Under the pieces are notes generated by a model. It saw only the letters and a list, made by a program, of their open reading frames with translations. It was not told the origin of the DNA and did no database searches. Both the position numbers and the translations under genes were made by a program. Positions 19,646 to 30,077 of a DNA stretch of 64,000 bases are shown one piece after another; the stretch's first letter is position 1, and each line of letters begins with the position of its first letter. The stretch comes from an uncultured Alsobacter sp. (GTDB taxonomy: Bacteria; Pseudomonadota; Alphaproteobacteria; Rhizobiales; Beijerinckiaceae), in the NCBI RefSeq assembly GCF_945952055.1, contig NZ_CAMFHB010000019.1, positions 46,930 through 110,929 of the forward strand, read 5' to 3'.

Positions 19646-20779
19646 TCACCGTCCTGCTTCCTCGACGACCGCGTTCGCCACCTCCATCACCTGATCGTCC
19701 GTGAGATGCGGGCCGATGGGCAGGCCCATCAGGCGGTCGCCCGAGCGCTCCGAGACGGGGAAGCTGCCGCGCCCGAGACCGAGGTCCGCGAAGGCCGGAT
19801 GGAGGTGCAGGGGCGGGGCGTAGGAAAGGGCGGTGGGAATGCCGCGCGCGGCAAGGCGGGCGCGCACGCCGTCACGGTCGTCGAGATGGACCACGTAGTT
19901 GCGGAACGCGTGCTCGACGCGGGGCGAGGGCTGGGGTGGCTCGGCGGCCGAGCCGGCCAGCGCCCGCGCATAGAGGCCCGCCTGCCGCCGACGCGCGGCG
20001 AGGCTGTCCGGCACCTGGGGCAGCTTGGCGCGCAGCACGGCGGCCTGCAGTTCGTCGAGGCGCTCGTTCAGGCCCTCGGTCTCGTGGTGCAGCATGGTCT
20101 GGGCTGCGCCGGCCATGTGCCGGGAGCGCGCCTGGCCGTAGGCGGCGATCTTCTGCATGCGCTCGGCGAGCGCGGCGTCGGCGGTGACGCAGGCCCCGCC
20201 CGAACCGATGGAGCCGAGGTGCTTCGTGGGCGCGAAGCTGAAGCAGGTGACGTGGGCCAGCGTGCCCACGCGCCGCCCATCGATCGAGGCGCCGAGCGCC
20301 AGGCAGGCGTCCTCGATCACCGCGAGGCCATGCCGGGCCGCGACCTCCAGGATGGCCGGAAGCTCGGCGGGATGACCGTAGAGATCGACCGGCAGGACAG
20401 CCTTCACCGCCGGGGTGATCGCGGCGCGCATGGCGTCGAGATCCATCGTCAGGCTCACCGGATCCACGTCGACCAGGATCGGCGTGGCGCCGACGAGCCG
20501 GATGGCCGAGAGGCTGGCGATGTCGGTGTTGGCCACCGTGATGACCGCGTCGCCGCGGCCGATGCCCAGCGCCAGCAGCGCGACCTTCAGGGCCGCCGTC
20601 CCGGAGTTCGCCGATACGGCATGGGGCGCCCCCACGAAGGCGGCGAACTCCGCCTCGAAGGCGGGGACTTCCGGCCCCCAGTCGAGACGCCCGCTCTCCA
20701 GCACGCGCAGGATCGCGGCGTCGATGACGGGCTTGTGCCGCCGATAGAGCAACGCGTGGTCGTAGAAGGGGACGGCCAT
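19646..20779 (-). CDS. DegT/DnrJ/EryC1/StrS family aminotransferase
   Basis: This 377-residue PLP-dependent enzyme belongs to the family that usually aminates keto-sugars (AHBA synthase, ArnB, DesI type). SANSGTAALKVALLALG is the cofactor-binding segment and the Schiff-base lysine is near residue 185 in FSFAPTKHLGSIGSGG. There is no sugar-nucleotide synthesis gene nearby, which is unusual. The neighbours are a RidA-like protein and a GMC oxidoreductase, so it may act on a keto compound produced by oxidation (inference). It ends the - strand three-gene run that begins at 21571. Confidence 0.9.
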   Translation of the reverse strand: MAVPFYDHALLYRRHKPVIDAAILRVLESGRLDWGPEVPAFEAEFAAFVGAPHAVSANSGTAALKVALLALGIGRGDAVITVANTDIASLSAIRLVGATPILVDVDPVSLTMDLDAMRAAITPAVKAVLPVDLYGHPAELPAILEVAARHGLAVIEDACLALGASIDGRRVGTLAHVTCFSFAPTKHLGSIGSGGACVTADAALAERMQKIAAYGQARSRHMAGAAQTMLHHETEGLNERLDELQAAVLRAKLPQVPDSLAARRRQAGLYARALAGSAAEPPQPSPRVEHAFRNYVVHLDDRDGVRARLAARGIPTALSYAPPLHLHPAFADLGLGRGSFPVSERSGDRLMGLPIGPHLTDDQVMEVANAVVEEAGR

Positions 20780-20784
20780 GGCGC

Positions 20785-21195
20785 TCAGTCCTTCCGGCGC
20801 GCCACCGCGATGGCCTCGACCTCCAGGCGAACCTCCGGCGCGCCCAGCGCCTTAATGACGACCCCCGTGTGGGGCGGACGGTGTCCGTCGAAGTAGGCGA
20901 GGCGGATGGGCGTGACCTTGGGCGCATCGGCACTGTCGACGAGGTAGGTCGTGACCTTCACCACGTCGCGCTTCGTGACACCGCAATAGGCGAGCACCTT
21001 GTCGAGGCTCTCGAAGACCGCGCGCGCCTGCGCCTCGGCGTCGTTCGGGCCGATGATCTTGCCCTCGATGTCCTTGGCCACCTGGCCGGCGATGAAGATG
21101 AAGTCGCCGACCCGGGCGGCGTGCTCGTAGGTCGGGCCGCGGAACATGTCGGGCGGGCTCAGGAGCTCGATGGTCGGTCCCGTGTCGTCGCTCAT
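20785..21195 (-). CDS. RidA/YjgF-like protein
   Basis: This is a 136-residue Rid-superfamily protein. Classical RidA deaminates reactive imines and enamines and requires an arginine in the PAR-x-CV segment. Here the matching segment reads PPHTGVVIKALG, with His at the Arg position, so canonical imine deaminase activity is doubtful and it probably belongs to another Rid subfamily. The C-terminus (VRLEVEAIAVARRKD) fits the fold. It lies 5 bases upstream of the DegT aminotransferase, an enzyme type that can release such intermediates, so functional pairing is plausible. Confidence 0.88.
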   Translation of the reverse strand: MSDDTGPTIELLSPPDMFRGPTYEHAARVGDFIFIAGQVAKDIEGKIIGPNDAEAQARAVFESLDKVLAYCGVTKRDVVKVTTYLVDSADAPKVTPIRLAYFDGHRPPHTGVVIKALGAPEVRLEVEAIAVARRKD

Positions 21196-21196
21196 G

Positions 21197-21571
21197 TCAG
21201 GAACTCCTCTGTTGTGCGGAGCGGGCGCGGACCTGCGCCAGCAGGGCTTCGTCGAAGTGAGGGGACGGATCGCGCGGGCCGCTCTCGGCGATGTCCCGGA
21301 TGACGGCCTGGACGGCCGGGCTCGTGTAGTAGGCAGAGTAGACGGCCTCGGTGACCGCGCGCATCATGGACGCATCGTCGGCGGCCAGGCGCGCGAGCCA
21401 TGCGGACGCTTCGCCTGCCGTCCGCGGCATGCTGCCTGCATGCCTTGCGAGATGCGGCCCGAGGGTCGCGGCGAGGCTCTCCGTGTCGAGAACGTCGCCG
21501 GCCGCGGGCCAGCGGTTGGCCTGGCCGGGGATCATCGCGTCGAGGAGGATGCGGACCTGGTCCCTGGTCAT
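21197..21571 (-). CDS. Small protein of unknown function next to GMC oxidoreductase
   Basis: This is a 124-residue protein I do not recognise with certainty. It is soluble-looking, with no signal peptide or membrane segment, and helix-rich. The N-terminus RILLDAMIPGQANRWPAAG faintly resembles the start of gluconate 2-dehydrogenase subunit 3 proteins, which partner GMC-type flavoproteins. It is divergent from the GMC gene (42-bp gap) and is followed one base later by the RidA-like gene. A partner role for the flavoprotein is a guess supported only by position and that weak similarity. Confidence 0.75.
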   Translation of the reverse strand: MTRDQVRILLDAMIPGQANRWPAAGDVLDTESLAATLGPHLARHAGSMPRTAGEASAWLARLAADDASMMRAVTEAVYSAYYTSPAVQAVIRDIAESGPRDPSPHFDEALLAQVRARSAQQRSS

Positions 21572-21612
21572 CGCGGGCTCTGGGCAGGCAGGTACGGGAA
21601 GGGGACAGGGGC

Positions 21613-23208
21613 ATGACGGACATCGAGGCGGACGTCGTCATCGTCGGGACGGGACCCACGGGGGCCGCCGCGGCATGGAGGCTGGCATCGCAGGGCATCG
21701 ACGTGCTGTGCGTCGAGCGCGGCGGCTGGGTTGACACGGCCGCCATCCCGCGCGACGGGGCTGACTGGGAGCTGCGCCGGCGCAGCGACTGGCACGCCAA
21801 TCCCAACATTCGCCGCTGGCCGCAGGACGAGCCGGTGGACGACGCCGACAGTCCGATCCGCCCCATGGTCGGGCACGCGGTCGGCGGCAGCTCGATCTGG
21901 TGGTCGGCGCACATGCCGCGTTTCAGGGCCGCGGACTTCCGCATGCGCAGCGAGGACGGCGTGGGCGAGGATTGGCCCGTCGGCGTGGAGGACCTCGAGC
22001 CCTGGTTCGACCTCAACGAGGACGAGATCGGGCTCGCGGGCGTCGTCGGCGATCCGTCCGCGCCGGCCCGCCGCAACACGCTGCGGAGCCTTCCGCCGAT
22101 CGGCGCCTGCGGCCGGCGCTTCGCGGCCGCCTTCGACCGGCTCGGCTGGCATTGGTGGCCCGTCGATCTGACGCAGGGGCGCGACGGGGAGGGCGACGAG
22201 CCGTGCACCCATGTCGGCCCTTGTGACGTCGGCTGCCCGGCGCGGCGACGCCAGGCGGCCGATCGCATCTACATGCGGCGCGCGCTGGAGGCAGGCGCCC
22301 GGCTGCTGACCCACACCCGCGCGCTGGAACTGGAGCACGACGCCCAAGGCCGCGTGACGGCGCTCGTCTCTGCCGGCGTGTCCGGGCGTTTCCGCGTGCG
22401 CGGCCGGCGCTTCGCACTCGCCGCCAACGGCATGGGCACGCCGCGCCTCCTGCTCCTGTCGCGTTCGGGCGCGTTTCCGGACGGCCTGGGCAACCGCTCG
22501 GGGCTCGTCGGCCGCAACCTCATGCTGCACCCCTACGCGAAGGTCGAGGGGCTCTTCGACGAGCCGCTCGGCAGCTGGACTTCCGGCCAGAAGGCCGGGA
22601 TCATCTCCTTCGAATTCTTCGGCACGCGCCCGGAGGCCGGCTTCCCCCGCGGCTGCAAACTGCAGCTCAATTTCGGCCCGCAGCCCTTCGCGCTCTCGAT
22701 GGGCGCGACGCTGAGCATGCCGCTGCCCTTCGGCGCCGACCACCACGCCGAATTTGAGCGGCGCTTCGACCGCATCGCCGGCATCAGCGTCTGCGCCGAG
22801 GACCTGCCGGATCCCGAGAACCGCATCGCGTTGTCCGACACGCTGACCGACGCCGACGGCCTGCCGGCGCCGCGCATGGTCTACCGGCTGTCGGATGCAT
22901 CGCGCCGCAACCTCGACCACGGCATGGAGCGCGCCGGAGAGGTGCTGCGGGAGGCGGGCGCCACGGAGCTGTTCCACACGCCGCTGCAGAAGGACGCCGG
23001 CTTCCACATCATGGGCACGGCGCGCATGGGGCGCGATCCGGAGACCTCGGTGGTGGATCCGCAGTGCCGCGTGCACGGCAGCGACAACCTGTTCGTGCTC
23101 GATGCCAGCGTGTTCGTGACCTCGTCCTCGGTGAACCCCACCGCGACGGCGCAGGCGCTGGCGCTGAGGACGGCGGACGTGATCGCGGGGGAGCGGCGGG
23201 TGGGGTGA
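21613..23208 (+). CDS. GMC family oxidoreductase (FAD-dependent)
   Basis: This 531-residue glucose-methanol-choline flavoprotein has the N-terminal FAD site VVIVGTGPTGAAAAWRLASQ and the C-terminal GMC segment HIMGTARMG with SSSVNPTATAQALALRTADV. The cysteine-rich segment CTHVGPCDVGCPARRR (about residues 198-213) is common in bacterial dehydrogenase-type GMC proteins. There is no signal peptide, so it appears cytoplasmic unless carried by a partner. It oxidises an alcohol or sugar hydroxyl; the substrate is unknown. A short divergent region separates it from the small unknown protein. Repeat copy E follows the stop. Confidence 0.92.
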   Translation: MTDIEADVVIVGTGPTGAAAAWRLASQGIDVLCVERGGWVDTAAIPRDGADWELRRRSDWHANPNIRRWPQDEPVDDADSPIRPMVGHAVGGSSIWWSAHMPRFRAADFRMRSEDGVGEDWPVGVEDLEPWFDLNEDEIGLAGVVGDPSAPARRNTLRSLPPIGACGRRFAAAFDRLGWHWWPVDLTQGRDGEGDEPCTHVGPCDVGCPARRRQAADRIYMRRALEAGARLLTHTRALELEHDAQGRVTALVSAGVSGRFRVRGRRFALAANGMGTPRLLLLSRSGAFPDGLGNRSGLVGRNLMLHPYAKVEGLFDEPLGSWTSGQKAGIISFEFFGTRPEAGFPRGCKLQLNFGPQPFALSMGATLSMPLPFGADHHAEFERRFDRIAGISVCAEDLPDPENRIALSDTLTDADGLPAPRMVYRLSDASRRNLDHGMERAGEVLREAGATELFHTPLQKDAGFHIMGTARMGRDPETSVVDPQCRVHGSDNLFVLDASVFVTSSSVNPTATAQALALRTADVIAGERRVG

Positions 23209-23261
23209 GGTGAGACGTGGCCTTGTCTGGGCCTCTTCAGGTTCACTGCATTCTTCCCGTG

Positions 23262-23357
23262 CGTCCTGCCCGGGCTTGGCCCGGGCATCCACGACTGTGC
23301 CGGGGCCGTCCTGAAGTCGTGGGTGGCCGGGCCAAGCCCGGCCATGACGGCTGAGAG
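23262..23357. repeat. Dispersed palindromic repeat, copy E (between convergent genes)
   Basis: A full copy (TCCTGCCCGGGCTTGGCCC ... GGCCATGACGGCTGAGAG) with inner stem CCACGACT / AGTCGTGG, in the 233-bp gap between the convergent GMC (+) and OppF-type ATPase (-) genes. The rest of the gap shows no other clear feature. Confidence 0.88.
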
Positions 23358-23441
23358 ATGGAGGCTGGCTGGAGGTACGCATGAGCGGCCCCCTGATGTG
23401 AACGAGGCCGCAGCGTCTGGCATCGACACTGCGCCGGGTGG

Positions 23442-24457
23442 TCATGCCACATCGTCCCGGATGCAGGCCTTGAAGTGCCCTGGTGCCATCTCGCGCAGCG
23501 GTGGCACGGTGGTGGCGCAGGCGTCGCCCGCGAAGGGGCAGCGGGTGCGGAAGACGCAGCCCGACGGGGGCTTGGCGGGGCTCGGAATGTCGCCCTTGAG
23601 GATGATGCGCCGGCGCGGTGCGTCGGGGTCGGCGACGGGGGCGGCGGCCAGCAGGGCCATGGAGTAGGGGTGCTGGGGCGCGGCGAAGAGGCGCTCCACG
23701 GGCGCCATCTCCATGACCTTGCCGAGATAGAGCACGATCACCCGGTCGCAGATGTACTCGACGACGCTGAGGTCATGCGAGATGAACAGCATCGCGAGGC
23801 CGAACTCGCGCTGAAGCCGCGCCAGCAGGTTGATGATCTGCGCCTGGATCGACACATCGAGGGCAGAGACGGGCTCGTCGGCGACGATCAGGTCGGGTTC
23901 CACGGCGAGCGCGCGGGCGATGACGATGCGCTGGCGCTGGCCGCCGGAGAACTCGTGCGGATAACGGTCGAGGTGCTGGGCCGACAGGCCGACGCGCTCG
24001 AGGATCTCGACGATGGCGTCGCGGTGGCTGCGCCCGCGCCACAGGTCGTGGATGGTCAGCGCCTCGGCGAGCGTCGAGCCGACGCGCAGGCGCGGGTTGA
24101 GGCTCGCGAACGGGTCCTGGAAGACGATCTGCATCCGCCGCCGGAAGGGGCGCATCGCGGCACGGTCGATGGTGGTGATGTCCGCGCCGTCGAAGCGGAT
24201 CGTTCCAGCGGTGGGGTCGGTCAGGCGCAGGACCGTGCGGCCGATGGTGGTCTTGCCCGACCCCGATTCGCCGACGAGACCCACGACCTCTCCCGGCGCG
24301 ACGGTGAAGCTCACCCCGTCGATGGCGCGGATCAGCGGCTTGGCATTGCCGAAGAACGGACGCTCGCCTCCGAAGTGCTTGGTGAGGCCGTCGACCTCGA
24401 GCAGAGGCTTGATGCTTCCGGCGGTCGGCATGGCCGGGGAGTCCGTCGCGGCGGCGC

Positions 24458-24461
<4 letters not shown>
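23442..24461 (-). CDS. ABC transporter ATPase, OppF/DppF type (system 2)
   Basis: This 339-residue ATPase has Walker [13 protein letters not shown]-loop [10 protein letters not shown], signature [16 protein letters not shown], Walker [13 protein letters not shown]-loop ISHDLSVV and the C-terminal motif [14 protein letters not shown]. It starts with GTG at 24459-24461, overlapping the stop of its OppD-type partner. There are no permease genes on this strand. Its likely partners are the binding protein and permeases at 28474-31943, encoded on the other strand beyond the divergent promoter (inference from the matching arrangement in region 6). Confidence 0.94.
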
Positions 24462-25474
<1,013 letters not shown>

Positions 25475-25542
25475 CGCAGCCCTTGTGCGCAGCGACTGCA
25501 TCCGACCATGACCCGGTTTCCGTCTCAAGCACAAAGATTAGC

Positions 25543-25553
25543 TTGTTAGACAA
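25543..25553. promoter_or_regulatory. Candidate GntR/FadR-type operator TTGTTAGACAA
   Basis: This TTGT-N3-ACAA inverted repeat lies in the 169-bp divergent gap between the system 2 ATPase genes (-) and the SDR operon (+). The same architecture occurs at 37377-37387. It fits the known FadR-subfamily pattern TnGTnnnACnA, so joint control of both strands by one regulator is likely but unproven. Confidence 0.6.
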
Positions 25554-25643
25554 TTAGACCGAAGCTACGATCCGCTCGTACTCGACGAAGAGCCCGGCCA
25601 GCCGCTCAGGAGGCAAGCCGGATGCCAAGCGGAGGCTCAAGGC

Positions 25644-26408
25644 GTGAGGCTTCAGGGCAAGGTCGCGGTCGTCACCGGCGCGGGCAACGGAATGGGGCGC
25701 GCCACGGCGCTGCTGTTCGCGCGCGAAGGTGCGGCGGTGGTCATCGGTGACGTGGACATGGCGGGCGGCGCGAGCGCCGTGGCCGAGATCGAAGCGGCCG
25801 GTGGGCGTGGCGTCTTCCAGCGCTGCGACGTGTCGAAGGAGGCCGACGTCGCGGCCCTGATCGACACCGCCGAGCAGCGCTACGGCAAGCTCGACACCAT
25901 CTTCAACAATGCCGGGATCGAGCAGCCTGTGACGCCGTCGACCGACGTCACCGAGGAGCTCTTCGACCGCGTCATCGGCATCAACCTGAAGGGCACGTTC
26001 TTCGGCTGCAAGCATGCCATCCCGGCGCTGCTGCGCAACGGTGGCGGCACCATCGTCAACAACTCGAGCGTCAGCGCCTTCGCCAACGTGGGCGGCAACA
26101 TCTCCTATGCCGCGTCGAAGGGCGCGGTGATGTCCCTGACGCGCGTGCTGGCCATCGAGTACGCCAAGCGCAACATCCGGGTGAATGCCATCAACCCCGG
26201 CGTCATCGACACGGACATGAACCGGCGCAACGCCGTGCTCTCGAACGATCCGGCCGCGACCGAGGAGCGCTGGCGCGCCATCACGCCGATGGGGCGCATG
26301 GGGACGGGCGACGAGATCGCCCAGACAGTGCTCTACCTGGCCTCGGACCAGTCGTCCTTCGTGACCGGGGTCGGTCTCCTCATCGACGGGGGGAGGGTGG
26401 CCACGTGA
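25644..26408 (+). CDS. SDR family NAD(P)-dependent oxidoreductase
   Basis: This 254-residue short-chain dehydrogenase interconverts a hydroxyl and a ketone. The cofactor motif is GAGNGMG, the NNAG motif is present, and the catalytic Ser and YxxxK are in NNSSVSAF and SYAASK. The C-terminus VTGVGLLIDGG is typical. It starts with GTG, with GGAGG 8 bases upstream. An acidic residue after the second strand (VIGDVD) suggests NAD preference. It is the first gene of an operon that runs to 36256; the substrate is unknown. Confidence 0.92.
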   Translation: MRLQGKVAVVTGAGNGMGRATALLFAREGAAVVIGDVDMAGGASAVAEIEAAGGRGVFQRCDVSKEADVAALIDTAEQRYGKLDTIFNNAGIEQPVTPSTDVTEELFDRVIGINLKGTFFGCKHAIPALLRNGGGTIVNNSSVSAFANVGGNISYAASKGAVMSLTRVLAIEYAKRNIRVNAINPGVIDTDMNRRNAVLSNDPAATEERWRAITPMGRMGTGDEIAQTVLYLASDQSSFVTGVGLLIDGGRVAT

Positions 26409-27154
26409 GCGGCAAGCTGCAGGGCAAGGTCTGCGTCGTCACGGGAGCAGCCCGCGGCATCGGCCGCGCCGTCGTCCAGCTTTACGGGGCCGAGGGTGCG
26501 CGCGTTCACGCCATCGACCGCCTCGCCGATGAGCTGGATGTCGTCGTCGCGGGCATTCGTGCGGCCGGCGGCACCGCCGACGCGCACGTGCTCGACCTGC
26601 GCTCGGCGCAGGAGATCGCGACCACCTTCGCCGCGATCGAGGCGCGCGAGGGCCGCATCGACGTGCTGGTCAACAATGCCGGCGTCATCTTCTTCAAGCC
26701 CATCGAGGCGGTGAGCGCCGAGGACTGGGACTGGATGCACGACATCAACCTGCGCGGCACGTTCCTGTGCTGCCGCGCGGTGGCGCCGGGCATGAAGGCG
26801 CGCAAGGCCGGCTCGATCATGAACGTGTCGAGCAACGCGGGCATCCGCGGCGGCGTCGACGAATCGACTTACTGCGCGACGAAGTTCGGGATCGAGGGCC
26901 TGTCGCGAGCGCTGGCGCTCGAGTTCGCGCCCTATAACGTCGCCGTGAACAGCGTGACGCCCGGGCATCCCGTGCACACCTCGATGAGCGAGATCACCTA
27001 CGGCGAGGCCCAGCGCAAGATCTGGAAGGATCCCGTCGAGATCGCGCCGGCCTTCGTCCACCTCGCGTTGCAGGACGCGTCGGGCATTCACGACCAGTAT
27101 GTCCGGGCCTGGGACCTCGCCGAGAAGCTTCGTGCGGAGGGATGGTCGGCATGA
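26405..27154 (+). CDS. SDR family oxidoreductase
   Basis: This is a second short-chain dehydrogenase, 249 residues. Motifs: GAARGIG cofactor loop, NNAG, NVSSNAG and catalytic YCATK. It overlaps the previous SDR gene by 4 bases. Its C-terminus (LALQDASGIHDQYVRAWDL) departs from the usual TG-x-x-x-x-DGG ending, so its substrate pocket likely differs from the first SDR. Two successive SDRs before an amidohydrolase suggest a short oxidative route for the imported compound (inference). Confidence 0.9.
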   Translation: MSGKLQGKVCVVTGAARGIGRAVVQLYGAEGARVHAIDRLADELDVVVAGIRAAGGTADAHVLDLRSAQEIATTFAAIEAREGRIDVLVNNAGVIFFKPIEAVSAEDWDWMHDINLRGTFLCCRAVAPGMKARKAGSIMNVSSNAGIRGGVDESTYCATKFGIEGLSRALALEFAPYNVAVNSVTPGHPVHTSMSEITYGEAQRKIWKDPVEIAPAFVHLALQDASGIHDQYVRAWDLAEKLRAEGWSA

Positions 27155-28392
27155 GCGGCGCGGGCGCCCGTCTGCTGATCCGCGCCGGGCGCGTGGTCAC
27201 CGGCACGGGTGCCGTGCTCGAAGGAGCTTCCGTGCTCGTCGAGGGCGAGCGCATCGCCGCCGTGGGGCGCTCGGCCGATATCGGTACGCCGGACGGCGTC
27301 CGCGCCGTGGACGCGCCGGGTCAGACGCTGATCCCCGGGCTCATCGACGCCCACGTCCACCTCGCTTACAGCGGCATTCCGCACAAGCGCGCCTTCCGCG
27401 CTGAGCTCGCGGAACTCTCCTATCCAGCCGTTGCGCTGCGCGCTGCGGGCTATGCCCGCAACAGCCTGCGGCACGGGTTCACGGCGCTGCGCGACATGCA
27501 TGCGCCGGGCGGCGCGATCATCGACCTGCGCCGCGCCATCGATGCCGGGCACGTGGAAGGGCCGCGCATCAAGGCCTGCGGCCGGGGCCTCTCGGTCACC
27601 GGCGGGCACATGGACCAGCCGGGCTGGGCCGACCATGCCGAGTTCCGCGACCTGACGCGGCCCTGCGACGGGCCGGTCGCCTTCCGCCAGGGCGTCCGCG
27701 AGGAGATCAAGCGCGGCGCCGACTTCATCAAGCTGAACACCTGCGTCTCCTTCTGGAAGAAGCCCGGTGTGTGGTGCCGGCAGGAGATGACCAACGAGGA
27801 GATCGCCGCCGCCTGCGACGAGGCCCACATGCAGGGCTACACGGTGGCCGCGCACACCTCCGGCGACGAGGGCCTCGCGAACACGATCATCCACGGCGTG
27901 GACTGCGTGGAGCACGCCCATTTCTGCGACGAGCGCATCATCGAGCTGATGGTCAAGCACGGCACCTACTACGTGCCGACGCTGCTCGTGAACGAGCGCA
28001 ACTTCGACTTCTCGCCACAGGAGCAGGGCGTGTCGCCCGGTGCCTGGGCGTGGCTGAATGCCGCGCGCGAGGCGAAGTGGAAATCGCTCACGATGGCCCG
28101 CAAGGCCGGCGTGCGCATCTGTTCGGGCACCGACGCCGGTTTCATGCTGGAGCACGGGCCGGTGAACTGGAAGGAACTCGCCCTGCTGGTGCAGGGCGGG
28201 CTCACGCCGCTCGAGGCGATCACCGCCGCCACCGCCACGAACGCCGATCTGCTCGGCCTCGAGGCGGGGCGCGTGGCGCCGGGGCGGCTGGCTGACCTCG
28301 TGCTCGTCGACGGCGATCCCACCGTGGACATCGCCGTGCTCGGCGAGGTCGGCCGCCTGCGGGTGTTCAAGGGAGGCAAGGACGTCGTGTGA
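27151..28392 (+). CDS. Amidohydrolase, imidazolonepropionase/prolidase-like
   Basis: This 413-residue metal-dependent amidohydrolase resembles the Xaa-Pro/imidazolonepropionase-like group. Metal-site residues are visible in DAHVHL (HxH), ADFIKLN (lysine), AAHTSGDEG, VEHAHFCD and SGTDAGF. The ATG at 27151 overlaps the preceding stop and follows GGAGGG by 9 bases; the alternative at 27142 directly abuts that site. It probably hydrolyses a cyclic or linear amide brought in by the adjacent transporter. A related family member lies at 42573 in region 5. Confidence 0.92.
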   Translation: MSGAGARLLIRAGRVVTGTGAVLEGASVLVEGERIAAVGRSADIGTPDGVRAVDAPGQTLIPGLIDAHVHLAYSGIPHKRAFRAELAELSYPAVALRAAGYARNSLRHGFTALRDMHAPGGAIIDLRRAIDAGHVEGPRIKACGRGLSVTGGHMDQPGWADHAEFRDLTRPCDGPVAFRQGVREEIKRGADFIKLNTCVSFWKKPGVWCRQEMTNEEIAAACDEAHMQGYTVAAHTSGDEGLANTIIHGVDCVEHAHFCDERIIELMVKHGTYYVPTLLVNERNFDFSPQEQGVSPGAWAWLNAAREAKWKSLTMARKAGVRICSGTDAGFMLEHGPVNWKELALLVQGGLTPLEAITAATATNADLLGLEAGRVAPGRLADLVLVDGDPTVDIAVLGEVGRLRVFKGGKDVV

Positions 28393-28473
28393 CGCGCCGG
28401 CAAGAGCGCGGGACTTGTGAAGCAACAGCGGATCCGCGGCGAACGTCGCGGTCGTGACCGGAGAGGGGATGAC

Positions 28474-30069
28474 ATGACAGGACGCCGTACACTCTTGCTG
28501 GCCGGGACGATTCTCCTGGCCGGACTGCTCGGACCGATGGGCCGGGGCCATGCCCAGGACATGACGATCGTCTGGGCTGACGACAGCAACAGCGACGTGA
28601 CCTACGATCCGCGCGTGACGCAGTCGCGCCACGAGGAGCAGGTGATCGTCCAGGTCTTCGACCAGCTCATCGCCGCCGACGAGAACGGCAAGATGTCGCC
28701 GTGGCTCGCGACGTCTTGGACCGTGGCGCCCGACAACAAGTCGGTGACGCTGAAGCTGCGCGAGGGCGTGAAGTTCCACGACGGGACGCCGTTCAACGCC
28801 GAGGCGGTGAAGTTTACCTTCGACACCATCGCCGATCCCAAGACCGGCTCGCAGGGCGCCGTCGACATGCTCGGGCCCTACGAGGGCTCCGACGTGCTGG
28901 GCCCCTACGAGATCCGCGTGCGCTACAAGCGTCCGTTCGCCGACGCCGTGTCCTCCTACACGGAGAACGAACTCTCGCCGGTGAGCCCCACGGCCGTGCA
29001 GAAGCTCGGCAACACGGGCTTCGCCCAGGCGCCGGTCGGCACGGGCCCGTTCAAGTTCGTGTCGTGGGAGAAGGGCCGCGAGGTCGTCCTCGAGCGCAAC
29101 CCGGACTACAAGTGGGCGCCGTCCTTCTCGGCCGTGCAGGGGCCGCCGAAGGTCGCCAAGATCATTCACCGCTTCATTCCGAACGCGGCGACCCGCGTCG
29201 CGGCTCTGGAAGCGGGCGAAGTCCAGATCTCCGACATCACGCCGCCGCTCGACACCAATCGTCTCGCCGACGGCGGGAAGTTCAAGGCGACCGTGGGCGT
29301 CGCCGCCGGCCTGCCCTACGGCCTGCTGCTCAACACGTCGCGCGGCCCCTTCGCCGAGAAGCCCGTGCGTGAAGCCTTCATGACGGCGATCGACCGTCCG
29401 AAGCTGTCGCAGAACCTGTTCTTCGGCCTCGCGAAGCCCGCCTGGGGGCCGCTGGCGCCGTCGATGGCGGCCTATTCGAAGTCGGTCGAGGCCTACTATC
29501 CGTTCAACCGCGACAAGGCGGCCAAGATGCTGGAGGACGCCGGCTGGAAGGTCGGCGCCAACGGCATCCGCGAGAAGGGCGGCAAGCCGCTGAGCCTCTA
29601 TGCGCCGTGCCTGCTCGAGCCGGATACCTGCGTCGCGATCCAGGGCGACGTGAAGCGCGTCGGCATCGACCTCAAGGTCGAGAACGTCCTGAAGCAGAAG
29701 CAGGACGAGCTCATCTTCGCCAACGACTACGACGTGCTGCCGATCCGCTGGGTCAACAACTCGCCGTCGGTGCTGACGATCCCCTTCACCAGCGCCAACA
29801 TCCCCGAGCCCGGCAAGTTCAAGTTCAACTGGGCCCGCTGGGCTGACCCGGCTCTGGACAAGCTGCTCGCCGATGCCGGCTCCGCCACGTCGCCCGAGCA
29901 GGCCTCCAAGCTCTACACCGACGCGCAGAAGATGATCATGGACGCCGCGATCTTCTTCCCCGTCCACGACCAGGTGCAGACCGTGGTGCACTCGGCCAAG
30001 ATCAAGGGCCTGCGCTACGCCGTCGGCCAGTGGCAGGTGCGCCTCCAGGAGGTCGAGCCCGCCAACTGA
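28474..30069 (+). CDS. ABC transporter substrate-binding protein, family 5 (system 2)
   Basis: This 531-residue periplasmic binding protein has a signal peptide at residues 1-27 (RTLLLAGTILLAGLLG, cleavage after GHA-Q). It carries the family segment LKLREGVKFHDGTPFNAEAV. GAGAGGGG precedes the ATG at 28474; an upstream ATG at 28417 would add a non-signal extension and is rejected. It delivers ligand to the two permeases that follow. The ATPases expected to complete the importer are on the opposite strand at 23442-25474. Confidence 0.93.
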   Translation: MTGRRTLLLAGTILLAGLLGPMGRGHAQDMTIVWADDSNSDVTYDPRVTQSRHEEQVIVQVFDQLIAADENGKMSPWLATSWTVAPDNKSVTLKLREGVKFHDGTPFNAEAVKFTFDTIADPKTGSQGAVDMLGPYEGSDVLGPYEIRVRYKRPFADAVSSYTENELSPVSPTAVQKLGNTGFAQAPVGTGPFKFVSWEKGREVVLERNPDYKWAPSFSAVQGPPKVAKIIHRFIPNAATRVAALEAGEVQISDITPPLDTNRLADGGKFKATVGVAAGLPYGLLLNTSRGPFAEKPVREAFMTAIDRPKLSQNLFFGLAKPAWGPLAPSMAAYSKSVEAYYPFNRDKAAKMLEDAGWKVGANGIREKGGKPLSLYAPCLLEPDTCVAIQGDVKRVGIDLKVENVLKQKQDELIFANDYDVLPIRWVNNSPSVLTIPFTSANIPEPGKFKFNWARWADPALDKLLADAGSATSPEQASKLYTDAQKMIMDAAIFFPVHDQVQTVVHSAKIKGLRYAVGQWQVRLQEVEPAN

Positions 30070-30077
30070 CGTGAACC

